NCBI GenBank assembly: GCA_015066245.1
Contig: SVOS01000004.1
Coordinates: forward strand, 62,001-126,000
Direction: 5' to 3'
DNA length: 64,000 bases
DNA from: Oscillospiraceae bacterium
GTDB taxonomy: Bacteria > Bacillota > Clostridia > Oscillospirales > Acutalibacteraceae
Position 1 is the first letter of the stretch, and every line of letters begins with the position of its first letter. The notes beneath the pieces are model-generated. The model ran no database searches, was not told the DNA's origin, and saw only the letters and a program-made list of their open reading frames with translations. A program made the translations under genes and the position numbers. Shown here piece after piece: positions 53,325 to 62,247 of the stretch.

Positions 53325-53849
53325 GTGTCCGGTGAGGCAAAGTGGTATGTAATTCATACCTACTCAGGTTACGAAAACAAAGTAGCGTCCAACTTGATGA
53401 CTACTGCTGAGAACCGTGGCATGCAGGACATGATTCTGGAAGTCAAGGTTCCCACCGAGACAGTTACCGAGATTAAGGACGACAAAACCAAAGAGGTAGA
53501 GAGAAAGCTCTATCCCGGTTATGTTTTCGTCAAGATGATCTACACTGATGAAACCTGGTATATCGTACGCAATGTACGTGGTTGCACAGGCTTTGTCGGA
53601 CCCTCCTCAAAGCCCATTCCTCTTACAGAGGCTGAGGTTTACAGGATGGGTGTGGAAACCCGCGTTGTTGAGGTTTCTTATGAAGTCGGCGATTCAGTTC
53701 GTATTATCGATGGTCCTTTGGAGGACTTTATCGGTACTGTAGAAGAACTCAATACCGACAAAAATTACGTTCGCGTTATTGTTTCAATGTTCGGACGTGA
53801 GACCCCGGTAGAGCTTGAGCTTAATCAGGCAGAACCGGTTTTAGACTAA
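53325..53849 (+). CDS. nusG: transcription termination/antitermination factor NusG
   Basis: 174 residues. NGN domain from WYVIHTYSGYENKVASNL to YPGYVFVKM, and a C-terminal KOW domain (GDSVRIIDGPLEDFIGTVEEL, cited in part: VRIIDGPLEDFIGTVEEL). It binds RNA polymerase to control elongation and pausing. GTG start preceded by AAAGGACGGG. Normal length; last gene before the rplK leader. Confidence 0.96.
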   Translation: MSGEAKWYVIHTYSGYENKVASNLMTTAENRGMQDMILEVKVPTETVTEIKDDKTKEVERKLYPGYVFVKMIYTDETWYIVRNVRGCTGFVGPSSKPIPLTEAEVYRMGVETRVVEVSYEVGDSVRIIDGPLEDFIGTVEELNTDKNYVRVIVSMFGRETPVELELNQAEPVLD

Positions 53850-53896
53850 GGAATTTAGCGAACAGCTTTTTTCAGAGAGGAAGCAAAAGCTTCCTT

Positions 53897-53940
53897 GTGG
53901 GAGGAAATCAAAATCTTTAAAGGTTTCCGCCATTAACCAC
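53897..53940 (+). ncRNA. candidate L1-binding hairpin in the rplK leader
   Basis: GTGG-GA-GGAAA ... TTTCC-GC(CA)TTAA-CCAC. GTGGGAGG matches the L1-binding helix region of 23S rRNA (AGGUGGGAGGCU in E. coli). The same architecture recurs at 54405-54432 with a different inner helix. RBS TTGGAGGTG lies just downstream. Confidence 0.55.
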
Positions 53941-53962
53941 GAATTTTGGAGGTGCAAACACA

Positions 53963-54388
53963 ATGGCTCAGAAGGTAGTAGGCTTTATTAAGCTTCAGAT
54001 TCCTGCCGGCAAAGCTACCCCGGCTCCGCCTGTTGGTCCTGCTCTTGGTCAGCACGGCGTTAACATCGTTGCGTTTACAAAGGAATTTAACGAACGCACA
54101 AAGAATGACATCGGAATGCTCATTCCTGTTGTAATTACTGTTTATGCAGACAGATCTTTCTCTTTCATCACAAAGACTCCCCCTGCAGCAGTACTCATCA
54201 AGAAGGCTTGCGGTATTGATAAGGCTTCTGGTGTTCCCAACAAGAATAAGGTTGCAAAGATTTCAAGCGAGCAGATTAAGAAAATCGCTGAGACAAAAAT
54301 GCCCGACTTAAACGCTGCTTCTCTTGAGGCTGCTATGAGCATGATTGCTGGTACAGCACGCAGCATGGGCGTAACTGTTGAAGACTAA
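53963..54388 (+). CDS. rplK: 50S ribosomal protein L11
   Basis: 141 residues, normal length. N-terminal domain with [20 protein letters not shown] (proline-rich switch that contacts the GTPase centre) and a C-terminal rRNA-binding domain with [15 protein letters not shown]. It also acts in RelA activation. RBS TTGGAGGTG at 53947. rplA follows after a 66-nt gap with a second hairpin. Confidence 0.97.
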   Translation: MAQKVVGFIKLQIPAGKATPAPPVGPALGQHGVNIVAFTKEFNERTKNDIGMLIPVVITVYADRSFSFITKTPPAAVLIKKACGIDKASGVPNKNKVAKISSEQIKKIAETKMPDLNAASLEAAMSMIAGTARSMGVTVED

Positions 54389-54404
54389 TAGCTCGTTATT
54401 ATCC

Positions 54405-54432
54405 GGGTGGGAGGATTATCCGCTTAACCACC
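54405..54432 (+). ncRNA. candidate L1-binding hairpin in the rplK-rplA gap
   Basis: GGTGG-GA-GGA-TTA-TCC-GCTTAA-CCACC. Outer and inner helices flank an asymmetric GA / GCTTAA internal loop, the same layout as at 53897-53940. It ends 7 nt before the rplA RBS (GGAGG). Confidence 0.6.
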
Positions 54433-54454
54433 TAACAATGGAGGAAAAATCTTT

Positions 54455-55165
54455 ATGAAACACGGTAAGAAATACGTTGATAGCGCTAAGCTTATCGACA
54501 GATCAAAACTTTATGATACAAACGAAGCACTTGACCTTTGTGTAAAGGCTGCATCTGCTAAGTTTGACGAGACAGTTGAGCTTCACGTAAAGCTCGGCGT
54601 TGACTCCCGTCATGCTGACCAGCAGGTTAGAGGTGCTATCGTTCTTCCTAACGGCACAGGTAAAGACGTTAAGGTTCTTGCTATCTGCAAGGGCGACAAC
54701 GAGAAACTTGCTCAGGAAGCAGGCGCTGACTTCGTTGGTGCTGAGGACATGACAGCTAAGATTCAGAACGAGGGTTGGATGGACTTCGACGTTCTTATTA
54801 CAACTCCCGACTGCATGGGTCTTGTTGGTCGTCTTGGTAAAATCCTCGGTCCCCGTGGTCTTATGCCTAACCCCAAGGCTGGTACAGTTACACCTGACAT
54901 CGCTAAGGCTATCAAAGAAGCTAAGGCTGGTAAGATCGAGTACCGTCTTGACAAGACAAACATCATTCACTGTCCCATCGGTAAGGTTTCCTTCGGTGCA
55001 GAGAAGCTCCAGACTAACCTCGAGACTCTCATGGATGCTATCGTTAAGGCTAAGCCTGCTGCTGCAAAGGGTCAGTACATCAAGTCCTGCGTTGTAACTT
55101 CTACAATGGGTCCCAGCGTTAAGCTCAACCCCAATAAGTTCACAGCTGCTACACAGGCAAACTAA
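54455..55165 (+). CDS. rplA: 50S ribosomal protein L1
   Basis: 236 residues: [14 protein letters not shown] at the start, [41 protein letters not shown] in the second domain and [20 protein letters not shown] near the end. It forms the mobile L1 stalk and in many bacteria represses its own mRNA by binding a mimic of its 23S site, consistent with the two upstream hairpins. Confidence 0.97.
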   Translation: MKHGKKYVDSAKLIDRSKLYDTNEALDLCVKAASAKFDETVELHVKLGVDSRHADQQVRGAIVLPNGTGKDVKVLAICKGDNEKLAQEAGADFVGAEDMTAKIQNEGWMDFDVLITTPDCMGLVGRLGKILGPRGLMPNPKAGTVTPDIAKAIKEAKAGKIEYRLDKTNIIHCPIGKVSFGAEKLQTNLETLMDAIVKAKPAAAKGQYIKSCVVTSTMGPSVKLNPNKFTAATQAN

Positions 55166-55189
55166 GTTATTTAGAGCCTTGCTCTGAAT

Positions 55190-55335
55190 ATATAAATCGC
55201 TGTTCTAAAGACAGCAGGTTTCCGATATTCGGATATAATGGATTTATCCGCCTGCCGAGGAAGAAGCTATTACAACATCCTTACGGATATATTTTGTAAT
55301 TTCAAGCCTCTTTCTCATGAAAGAGGCTTTTCTCT
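55190..55335 (+). ncRNA. ribosomal protein L10 leader with terminator-like hairpin
   Basis: A 208-nt non-coding leader (55166-55373). It has paired blocks (GCTGTTCT/AGACAGC; CCGATATTCGG) and ends in a strong hairpin, AAGCCTCTTTC with GAAAGAGGCTT, plus TTCTCTT (55304-55335). This is the position and form of the known L10 leader bound by L10-L12 in Firmicutes. Exact aptamer pairing was not modelled. Confidence 0.8.
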
Positions 55336-55373
55336 TATGAACTGCGTTATCAATTTAACGGAGGTGAAATTAG

Positions 55374-55940
55374 TTGCCAAGTCAGAAAATATTAGAACAG
55401 AAGCAGCAGCTCGTTGCTGATGTTACTGAAAGAGTTAAGAATTCTGTTACAGGTCTTCTCGTTTCATACGAGGGTATCAACGTAGCAGACGACACAAAGC
55501 TCAGAAAAGATCTTCGTGAGGCTGGCGTTAAGTACACTGTTGTTAAGAACACTCTCTTAGAGCGTGCTTTCGAAAACACAGGTCTTGCAGAGCTCAATGT
55601 TCACTTAGCAGGTACTACTGCACTTGCTACAAGTGATGAAGATTACGCAGCAGCCGCTAGAATTCTCTGCGGTTTCGCTGATAAGAGCAAGACTTTTGAG
55701 GTTAAGGGCGGTTACCTCGACGGTGAGGTTATCGGCATGGATAAGATCGATGCTCTCGCAAAGTTACCCTCAAGAGATATCCTTCTCGCAAACGTTCTCG
55801 GTGCATTCCAGGCACCCGTTGCAAGCTTTGCACGTGCTATTCAGGCTATCGTTGACAAAGGTGGCGTAGAGAACTGCGCAAAGGCTGAAGAGGCTGCTCC
55901 CGCTGAGGAAGCTCCCGCTGCTGAGGCTGCAGCAGAATAA
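55374..55940 (+). CDS. rplJ: 50S ribosomal protein L10
   Basis: 188 residues; anchors L7/L12 dimers on the ribosome. VTERVKNSVTGLLVSYEGI and KYTVVKNTLLERAF are family-typical. The C-terminal helix that carries L12 is followed by an unusually Ala/Glu/Pro-rich tail (EEAAPAEEAPAAEAAAE). TTG start with GGAGGTGA 7 nt upstream. Confidence 0.95.
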   Translation: MPSQKILEQKQQLVADVTERVKNSVTGLLVSYEGINVADDTKLRKDLREAGVKYTVVKNTLLERAFENTGLAELNVHLAGTTALATSDEDYAAAARILCGFADKSKTFEVKGGYLDGEVIGMDKIDALAKLPSRDILLANVLGAFQAPVASFARAIQAIVDKGGVENCAKAEEAAPAEEAPAAEAAAE

Positions 55941-55996
55941 TTTGCAGTCAAAATTAATTAAAAAATAACTTATAATTATATTGGAGGTTTACTAAA

Positions 55997-56368
55997 ATGT
56001 CTGAGAAGATTACTTCTATCATTGAAACACTTAAGGGCCTCACAGTTCTCGAGCTTTCTGAGCTCGTTCACGCTGTTGAGGAAGAGTTCGGCGTATCCGC
56101 TGCTGCTGCTGTTGCAGTTGCAGGTCCTGCAGTTGCTGCTGCAGCTGAGGAAGAGAAGACAGAGTTTGACGTAGTTCTTAAGTCTGCTGGTGCTAACAAG
56201 ATCGCTGTTATCAAGGCAGTTCGTGAGGCTACAGGTCTCGGTCTTAAAGAGGCTAAGGAAGTTGTTGACAACGCTCCCAAGACTCTCAAAGAGGCTATTT
56301 CTAAGGATGACGCTGAGGCTCTCAAGGCTAAGCTCACAGAGGCTGGCGCTGAGGTTGAGATTAAGTAA
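55997..56368 (+). CDS. rplL: 50S ribosomal protein L7/L12
   Basis: 123 residues: N-terminal dimerisation helices ([20 protein letters not shown]), Ala-rich hinge (about 35-55) and C-terminal factor-binding domain ([32 protein letters not shown]). The stalk protein recruits translational GTPases. RBS TTGGAGG. A strong terminator follows; the usual downstream rpoB is not next to it here. Confidence 0.97.
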   Translation: MSEKITSIIETLKGLTVLELSELVHAVEEEFGVSAAAAVAVAGPAVAAAAEEEKTEFDVVLKSAGANKIAVIKAVREATGLGLKEAKEVVDNAPKTLKEAISKDDAEALKAKLTEAGAEVEIK

Positions 56369-56396
56369 TTTAATTTTACTTAAAGTTTCAGAAAAC

Positions 56397-56427
56397 AAAG
56401 GACAATCCGCAAGGATTGTCCTTTTTT
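56397..56427 (+). terminator. terminator of the ribosomal operon
   Basis: AAAGGACAATCC pairs with GGATTGTCCTTT around GCAA, then TTTT. Confidence 0.93.
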
Positions 56428-56486
56428 CGTTTATTTGCCAGTTTAATATTTTCAAATAGGGAAAAACTATTATTGAGGTGAATAAA

Positions 56487-56690
56487 ATGGCAAATAAAGC
56501 ACAGAATTTAAGCGATAAAAGTGTAAAAAAGTCCCCAACAAAGCGAAATAAGCCGGCGGATCAGAGTATAGTTAATGTTGTAAAGCACGAGTGCTGCCCC
56601 GGCAAGGCTACAAAACCTTGTGACGTAGTTAACAGCACAAGCGCATATACAAAACTTGCAAAAAATGCCACAAGGTTTGATATTAAATAA
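56487..56690 (+). CDS. small basic protein with a CC motif
   Basis: 67 residues, unrecognised. A polar, Lys-rich N-terminal half (SVKKSPTKRNKPADQ) is followed by VVKHECCPGKATKPCDVV (three Cys and one His near residues 34-46, a possible metal or redox site) and a short helix. GAGGTG is 6 nt before the ATG at 56487, and a terminator follows directly, both supporting a real gene. Confidence 0.65.
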   Translation: MANKAQNLSDKSVKKSPTKRNKPADQSIVNVVKHECCPGKATKPCDVVNSTSAYTKLAKNATRFDIK

Positions 56691-56696
56691 GAAGAA

Positions 56697-56726
56697 AGCC
56701 ACTCCATAAGGAGTGGCTGTTTTATT
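56697..56726. terminator. bidirectional terminator
   Basis: AGCCACTCC pairs with GGAGTGGCT around ATAA, then GTTTTATT. Confidence 0.85.
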
Positions 56727-57153
56727 AGTTGTTATTGGCTGATTTTCTACCTATTATTGTAATAATAAAATTGGCAATTGCAAGAATAGCAAGAATAATC
56801 GGTGCTATTGTAAGTGATGCTTCACTTTGAATAAAAGTGAAAATAAAGGATGCAATACAAGTAATTACGGCAAAAACAGATGTAAGTATTGAAAAAATAG
56901 GCTTAGAATGATTTTTCTTTATTATATACAAAAGTATTGTAGGTATAGTAAAGCATGAATATAGCCACATAAGAAGATATATTATTGAAAAACCGACTAA
57001 GTCTGTCAGGTTATATTGCATTTGTGTGAACCAATACGGCATTGAGTAAGTCTGACCGTACAGCGATAACCAAGGGGTAAAATGTATACAAAGCATTAAT
57101 GACAATACAATTATTGATAATATATTATAGATTGTTAGTTTGTATGTTTTCAT
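56725..57153 (-). CDS. hypothetical four-helix membrane protein
   Basis: 142 residues with four hydrophobic helices (about 8-28, 48-75, 83-108 and 112-134) and a short basic C-terminus. No motif recognised. AGGAGGT-type RBS (TGGAGGTAA) precedes the ATG, which overlaps the stop of the upstream acetyltransferase gene (ATGA), so the two are co-transcribed. Ends at the shared terminator 56697-56726. Confidence 0.65.
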   Translation of the reverse strand: MKTYKLTIYNILSIIVLSLMLCIHFTPWLSLYGQTYSMPYWFTQMQYNLTDLVGFSIIYLLMWLYSCFTIPTILLYIIKKNHSKPIFSILTSVFAVITCIASFIFTFIQSEASLTIAPIILAILAIANFIITIIGRKSANNN

Positions 57154-57590
57154 AGTTTTACCTCCAGTGAATAATTTATATATTCCAGATGGCTAAACCC
57201 GTGGCGTTTGTAAAGCTGTTGAGCTTTGAGGTTTTCGGGCTCAGTCTCCAGACGATATCGTTTTGCAGGAATATTATCTTTTACATATTCGATAAACTCT
57301 GAGCCTAAGCCTTTGTTGCGATAATCTTCTTTTACGTAGATTTCTTCAATCCAGATTACAATGCCGCCTGCTTCTTGAGAAAAAGTCTTTGCAATAAGTC
57401 CGTAGCCTGCAATTTTTTCGTCACAATCAAAAATAAAGCCCTCAGTGAAAGCTGAGCCTTTCATAAGCTCGTCGAAGGTGATTTCAAAGTGGCATTTCGG
57501 CACAGGTGAGAACACGGCAGGGGATGAATAGAAATCCTCGGCCATTTTTATGTATTCGGTTTTGTCATCGTGTAATATTTTTCTGATCAT
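57150..57590 (-). CDS. GNAT family N-acetyltransferase
   Basis: 146-residue GCN5-related acetyltransferase. The acetyl-CoA motif A is IEEIYVKEDYRNKGLGSEFI (Q/RxxGxG/A as RNKGLG), and motif B is RLETEPENLKAQQLYKRHGF. Acceptor unknown: small molecule, peptide or protein. Coupled with the membrane protein downstream. Confidence 0.88.
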   Translation of the reverse strand: MIRKILHDDKTEYIKMAEDFYSSPAVFSPVPKCHFEITFDELMKGSAFTEGFIFDCDEKIAGYGLIAKTFSQEAGGIVIWIEEIYVKEDYRNKGLGSEFIEYVKDNIPAKRYRLETEPENLKAQQLYKRHGFSHLEYINYSLEVKL

Positions 57591-57643
57591 TTTATCACCA
57601 TTTATATAATATCATAAATAAATAAAATATCAAGGCAAAAGAA

Positions 57644-57671
57644 AACTGCACAGACCGAAGTCTGTGCAGTT
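57644..57671 (-). terminator. terminator of the hydrogenase operon
   Basis: AACTGCACAGAC pairs with GTCTGTGCAGTT (12 pairs, 4-nt loop), followed on the minus strand by TTCTTTTG. Confidence 0.9.
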
Positions 57672-57691
57672 GAATTTTAATTAATTAAGGA

Positions 57692-59434
57692 TTAATACTT
57701 GTTACGCTCAACGTATGTTGTGTGTAAGAGCTCGTGTGCCTTGTGACCACCGGGCTCGCCGAGATACTCTGCATAAACCTTCTTGATGAGGGGAGAGTCG
57801 TGAGACTTTCTCTTGGGAAGGTTTGCGTCCTCGTTGTAGAGAACCTTTGCACGCTCTGCCTTGATGTCGATGAAGTTACGAACAGAAGCGGGCTGGATGG
57901 GCTGACCGCCGCCGTTTACGCAACCGCCGGGACAGCACATAATCTCAACAAACTGATAGTCTGCTTTGCCTGCACGGATATCATCGAGAATCTTGGAAGC
58001 ATTCTCAAGACCGGAAGCAACTGCAACCTTAACGGGCATACCTGCAACCTCATAAGCTGCATACTTGATGCCCTCTGTACCACGAACGTCTGTGTAGTCG
58101 ATTTCCTTAAGGTCTTCGCCTGTGAGAACATCAGCAACAGTTCTGAGAGCAGCTTCCATAACACCACCTGTAGCACCGAAGATAACTGCAGCACCTGTGA
58201 AGTCGCCCATTGCGGGATCGTACTGCTCGTCGGGAAGGTTTGTGAACTGTAAGCCTGTCTTCTTAATCATATCAGCAAGCTCTCTTGTTGTGATAACGAT
58301 ATCAACGTCCTGCATACCGTCGCGACCCTCGTTGTTTCTCTTATGCTCGAACTTCTTAGCAGTACAGGGCATTACGGAAACGCTAACGATCTTCTTGGGA
58401 TCGATGCCTTCCTTCTCAGCAAAGTAGGACTTGATCATAGCACCTGTCATCTGCTGAGGAGACTTACATGTGGAGAGGTTGGGGAGAAGGTCAGGATAGT
58501 AATGCTCGCAGAACTTAACCCAACCGGGTGAGCAGGAAGTAATCATAGGAAGAACGCCGCCGTTCTTAACTCTGTCGATGAACTCTGTGCCTTCCTCCAT
58601 AATTGTAAGGTCTGCACCGAAGTTTGTATCGAATACCTTGTCAAAGCCGAGACGTCTTAAAGCAGCAACCATCTTGCCCTCTACGTTTGTACCGATAGGC
58701 ATACCGAAATCTTCGCCAAGAGCAGCTCTTACTGCGGGAGCAGTCTGAACAACTACATACTTGTCGGGATCAGCAAGTGCCTCGAATACCTTGTCTGTCT
58801 CATCCTTAACAATGAGAGCACCTGTGGGACATACTACTGTACACTGACCGCAGGATACGCAAGCTACATCTGCTAAATCCTGGTCAAATGCGCAACCAAC
58901 AACTGTATCAAAACCACGGTTGTTTGCACCGATAACACCAACGTGCTGCTCTTTACATGCTGCGATACAGCGTCTGCAAAGGATACACTTGTTGTTGTTA
59001 CGAACGAGGTGAGCTGTTGTTGTGTCAATGGGAAGAACGGGGTTCTCGCCTGCAAATCTGTCCTCGCAGTCAACACCGAACTCTTTGCACATTGTCTGGA
59101 GCTCACAGTTATTGCTTCTCTCGCAGGAGAGACACTTCTTATCGTGGTTGGAAAGGATAAGCTGAAGAGTTGTCTTTCTTGCTTCCATAACCTTGGGAGA
59201 GTTAGTGATAATCTCTGTACCCTCACGCTCAATGGGGAATACGCAAGCAGCAACGAGAGAACGAGCACCTACAACCTCACATACGCACATACGGCAAGCA
59301 CCGATTTCGTTCATATCACGGAGGTAGCAGAGTGTGGGAATTTTAATACCGAACTGATGGCATGCATCAAGAATTGTTGTATTCTTCTCAACAGAGAAAG
59401 GCATACCGTTAATTTTAATGTTAATCATTTCCAT
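57692..59434 (-). CDS. hydA: NADH-dependent [FeFe] hydrogenase catalytic subunit (group A, HydA)
   Basis: 580 residues; makes H2 from protons with electrons from NADH and probably ferredoxin. N-terminal [2Fe-2S] (CYLRD, GACRMCVCEV, AAC), His/Cys [4Fe-4S] (HDKKCLSCERSNNCELQTMC), two [4Fe-4S] (CILCRRCIAAC, CVSCGQCTVVCP), then the H-cluster motifs TSCSPGW (L1), MPCTAKK (L2) and MCCPGGCVNGGGQP (L3). All H-cluster cysteines are present. RBS AAAGGAGA, 10 nt before ATG 59434. Last gene of the operon, 20 bp after hydB. Confidence 0.96.
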   Translation of the reverse strand: MEMINIKINGMPFSVEKNTTILDACHQFGIKIPTLCYLRDMNEIGACRMCVCEVVGARSLVAACVFPIEREGTEIITNSPKVMEARKTTLQLILSNHDKKCLSCERSNNCELQTMCKEFGVDCEDRFAGENPVLPIDTTTAHLVRNNNKCILCRRCIAACKEQHVGVIGANNRGFDTVVGCAFDQDLADVACVSCGQCTVVCPTGALIVKDETDKVFEALADPDKYVVVQTAPAVRAALGEDFGMPIGTNVEGKMVAALRRLGFDKVFDTNFGADLTIMEEGTEFIDRVKNGGVLPMITSCSPGWVKFCEHYYPDLLPNLSTCKSPQQMTGAMIKSYFAEKEGIDPKKIVSVSVMPCTAKKFEHKRNNEGRDGMQDVDIVITTRELADMIKKTGLQFTNLPDEQYDPAMGDFTGAAVIFGATGGVMEAALRTVADVLTGEDLKEIDYTDVRGTEGIKYAAYEVAGMPVKVAVASGLENASKILDDIRAGKADYQFVEIMCCPGGCVNGGGQPIQPASVRNFIDIKAERAKVLYNEDANLPKRKSHDSPLIKKVYAEYLGEPGGHKAHELLHTTYVERNKY

Positions 59435-59454
59435 TGTAATTTATCTCCTTTCTC

Positions 59455-61278
59455 TTAGTCTTTGTAAATTGCACCGGGCTTACAGAAGCCGATACAAGCA
59501 CCGCACTTAACGCACTTCTTAGTATCGATTTCGTAAGAAGCGAGCTTGTGGCCGGGAGCAATATAATCAGTCTTGGTGATTGCGTCAGCAGGACAGTTCT
59601 TTGCACATCTGCCGCAACCGATACAAGTATCCTTGTTGATAACATAGGAGAGAAGGTCCTTACATACGCCTGCGGGACACTTCTTGTCTACGCAGTGAGC
59701 AACATACTCTTCGCGGAAGAACTTAAGTGTAGAGATAACAGGGTTGGGAGCTGTCTGGCCGAGACCGCAGAGAGAGTTCTCTTTGATGTAGTAGCAGAGC
59801 TTCTCCATCTCGTCAACCAGCTCAAGAGTACCGTTGCCGGATGTGATCTGGTCAAGCATCTCGAGAAGTCTCTTTGTACCGATACGGCAGGGTGTACACT
59901 TACCGCAGGACTCGTCAACTGTGAACTCAAGGAAGAACTTAGCCATATCAACCATACAAGTGTCTTCGTCCATAACGATAAGACCACCGGAACCCATCAT
60001 ACAGCCGATAGCTGTGAGGTTATCGTAGTCAACTTCTGTATCAATAAGGCTTGCAGGGATACAACCGCCGGAAGGACCGCCGGACTGTGCAGCCTTGAAC
60101 TTTTTGCCGTTGGGGATACCGCCACCGATATCATAGATGATCTCGCGCAGTGTTGTACCCATGGGGATTTCAACAAGACCTGTGTTGTGAATCTTACCGC
60201 CGAGAGCAAATACCTTAGTACCCTTGGATCTTTCTGTACCCATGGACTTGAACCAGTCAGCACCCTTGAGGATAATCTGGGGAACGTTTGCGAATGTCTC
60301 AACGTTGTTCTCAACTGTGGGCTTGCCGTAAAGACCCTTTACTGCAGGATAGGGAGGACGAGGACGGGGCTCACCACGGTTACCTTCGATAGATGTCATA
60401 AGAGCTGTTTCCTCACCACATACGAAAGCACCTGCACCAAGACGGATGTCAAGGTCAAAGTCAAAGCCTGAGCCGAAGATATCCTTACCTAAAAGACCCA
60501 TTTCCTTAGCCTGATTAATAGCAATTCTTAAACGGTTAACAGCGATGGGGTACTCAGCACGAACGTAAACAAAACCCTGAGTAGCACCGATAGCGTAACC
60601 TGCAATAGCCATAGCTTCGATAAGAGCATGGGGGTCGCCCTCTAAGATAGAACGGTCCATGAATGCACCGGGGTCACCTTCGTCAGCGTTACATACAACA
60701 TATTTCTGGTCTGCCTGGTTGGGAGCAGTAAGAGCCCACTTTCTACCTGTGGGGAAGCCGCCGCCGCCACGGCCACGGAGACCTGAATCAGAAATTACAT
60801 CGATAACTTCCTGAGGAGTCATTTCTGTAAGAACTTTACCGAGAGCAGCATAACCGTCCATAGCAATGTACTCGTTAATGTCCTCGGGATCGATAACACC
60901 GCAGTTACGAAGAACTACACGGTTCTGAGTTTTATAGAATGCAGTGTCGTTAAGAGAAAGATTTGCAACGTCAACATCAGTTGCTTCTTCGCCTGTGTCG
61001 CTGTATACGAGACGCTCAACAACACGACCCTTTAAGAGATGCTCAGAAACGATTTCTTCAACATCTTCGGGTTTAACCATGCTGTAGAATGTGCCGTCAG
61101 GATGTACGATAACAACAGGACCAAGGGCACAAAGACCGAAACAACCGGTCTGTACAAGCTTAACTTCGTCAGTAAGACCGTACTTTTCAAGAGAAGCTAC
61201 GAACTGCTCGTTGATTTTCTGGCTACCTGAAGAAGTACAACCTGTACCGCCACAAATAAGAACATGTGCACGAATCAT
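59455..61278 (-). CDS. hydB: NADH-oxidising flavoprotein subunit of the hydrogenase (HydB/NuoF-like)
   Basis: 607 residues: an N-terminal thioredoxin-like [2Fe-2S] domain (CGGTGCTSSGS), then the NuoF core that binds FMN and NAD (GLRGRGGGGFPTGRKW near 170, CNADEGDPGAF near 206), SLBB-like domain, CGKCTPCRIG [4Fe-4S] near 483, and two C-terminal [4Fe-4S] ferredoxin motifs (CIGCGRCAKNCP, CVKCGACIGFCKP). It should take electrons from NADH and pass them to HydA. GGAGG precedes the ATG. Confidence 0.95.
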   Translation of the reverse strand: MIRAHVLICGGTGCTSSGSQKINEQFVASLEKYGLTDEVKLVQTGCFGLCALGPVVIVHPDGTFYSMVKPEDVEEIVSEHLLKGRVVERLVYSDTGEEATDVDVANLSLNDTAFYKTQNRVVLRNCGVIDPEDINEYIAMDGYAALGKVLTEMTPQEVIDVISDSGLRGRGGGGFPTGRKWALTAPNQADQKYVVCNADEGDPGAFMDRSILEGDPHALIEAMAIAGYAIGATQGFVYVRAEYPIAVNRLRIAINQAKEMGLLGKDIFGSGFDFDLDIRLGAGAFVCGEETALMTSIEGNRGEPRPRPPYPAVKGLYGKPTVENNVETFANVPQIILKGADWFKSMGTERSKGTKVFALGGKIHNTGLVEIPMGTTLREIIYDIGGGIPNGKKFKAAQSGGPSGGCIPASLIDTEVDYDNLTAIGCMMGSGGLIVMDEDTCMVDMAKFFLEFTVDESCGKCTPCRIGTKRLLEMLDQITSGNGTLELVDEMEKLCYYIKENSLCGLGQTAPNPVISTLKFFREEYVAHCVDKKCPAGVCKDLLSYVINKDTCIGCGRCAKNCPADAITKTDYIAPGHKLASYEIDTKKCVKCGACIGFCKPGAIYKD

Positions 61279-61295
61279 AATGTTATACCTCCGTA

Positions 61296-61664
61296 TTATG
61301 CTTTGTTAGCAAGTGTAAACTCAGCTACTACCTTGCCGCCTTTAATATGCTCCTCAACAACTCTCTTAGCTTTTTCAGGAGTCATCTGAACATAAGTAAC
61401 CTTTTCTTTGCCTGCTTCCATAATCTCTACAACAGGCTCATACTGACAGATGCCGATGCAACCTGTCTGGGAAACTGTAACCTTGCTTGCTAAGCCTTCG
61501 TTTGCGATTGCTTCAACAAAAGTGCTGAGAACGGGACGAGCACCTGCTGCGATACCGCAAGTAGCCATACCTACAACTACTCTCATTTCGCCGCTGCCGT
61601 CACGGAGAGCGACTTTGTTCTGCATTTTCTCCTTAATTGCCTGGAGTTCTGCTAATGATTTCAT
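61296..61664 (-). CDS. thioredoxin-like [2Fe-2S] ferredoxin
   Basis: 122-residue protein with MATCGIAAGARPVL (Cys near 36) and QTGCIGICQYEPVVEI (two Cys near 68-73) in the thioredoxin-like [2Fe-2S] fold. It resembles the N-terminal domain of HydB and the C-terminal half of NuoE. It lacks the helical N-terminal domain of full NuoE/HydC, so it is an auxiliary electron carrier rather than a true third subunit unless it replaces it. 17 bp from hydB. Confidence 0.88.
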   Translation of the reverse strand: MKSLAELQAIKEKMQNKVALRDGSGEMRVVVGMATCGIAAGARPVLSTFVEAIANEGLASKVTVSQTGCIGICQYEPVVEIMEAGKEKVTYVQMTPEKAKRVVEEHIKGGKVVAEFTLANKA

Positions 61665-61693
61665 ATCATTTGTTTCCTTTCTAAATATATTTA

Positions 61694-62245
61694 TTATTTT
61701 AACGCCTCATATTGTTCTCTGAGATATTCCTCTATCCAGAGGATGACCTCAAAAGTATCTAAGGGAACATCTGAAAGTTCTGCCCTTAACTCTCTTGTGT
61801 CAACACTTACCTCGCCATTTGGCAAAGTGTGCCTGAACAGAAAGTCTGCGTCGGGACTTCCCTGAATCAGAGTTGTGATTGATGCAGGTACATCCCCTAA
61901 GGGAGTAAAATCGATGTGGTTTTTATTGAATATTGCTGTGACCTTTGTACCGTGATTATCGGGATATTCCGAAATATGCTTTGACTCTATATGGAAGCTT
62001 CCATCTGTCATTTCAGCCGCAAGCTTCAGAAGAGGGATACCCATACCTACAGGACGTGTCGTGCGGGTGGTGGTGAAGGGGTCGGTAACAGTGGCTACCA
62101 TATCTGCCTTCATACCTGAGCCGTCATCAATAATCTGAAGCGTCAGGGTGGAGTCTGTCTCATCCAGAAGAATCTGTGTGAGACTTGCTCCTGCTTTTAC
62201 AGAGTTTTTGGAAATATCCAGTATGTTAAGTGAAAGTTCCTTCAT
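61694..62245 (-). CDS. GHKL ATP-binding protein (histidine-kinase-like)
   Basis: 183 residues with the GHKL fold: N-box LDISKNSVKAGAS (about 8-20), G1 box DDGSGM (about 40) and G2-like RPVGMGIPLLKLA (about 65). The C-terminal part is unknown. There is no dimerisation/phospho-acceptor domain, so it is more like an anti-sigma-type or sensory ATPase. Genes of this type accompany [FeFe] hydrogenase operons in Clostridia; their role is not established. Confidence 0.85.
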   Translation of the reverse strand: MKELSLNILDISKNSVKAGASLTQILLDETDSTLTLQIIDDGSGMKADMVATVTDPFTTTRTTRPVGMGIPLLKLAAEMTDGSFHIESKHISEYPDNHGTKVTAIFNKNHIDFTPLGDVPASITTLIQGSPDADFLFRHTLPNGEVSVDTRELRAELSDVPLDTFEVILWIEEYLREQYEALK

Positions 62246-62247
62246 AA

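Noticed and set aside
59548..60471. 307-codon plus-strand open frame within hydB
   Set aside because: Shadow of a strongly biased coding strand; the product has no recognisable domain and hydB is unambiguous.
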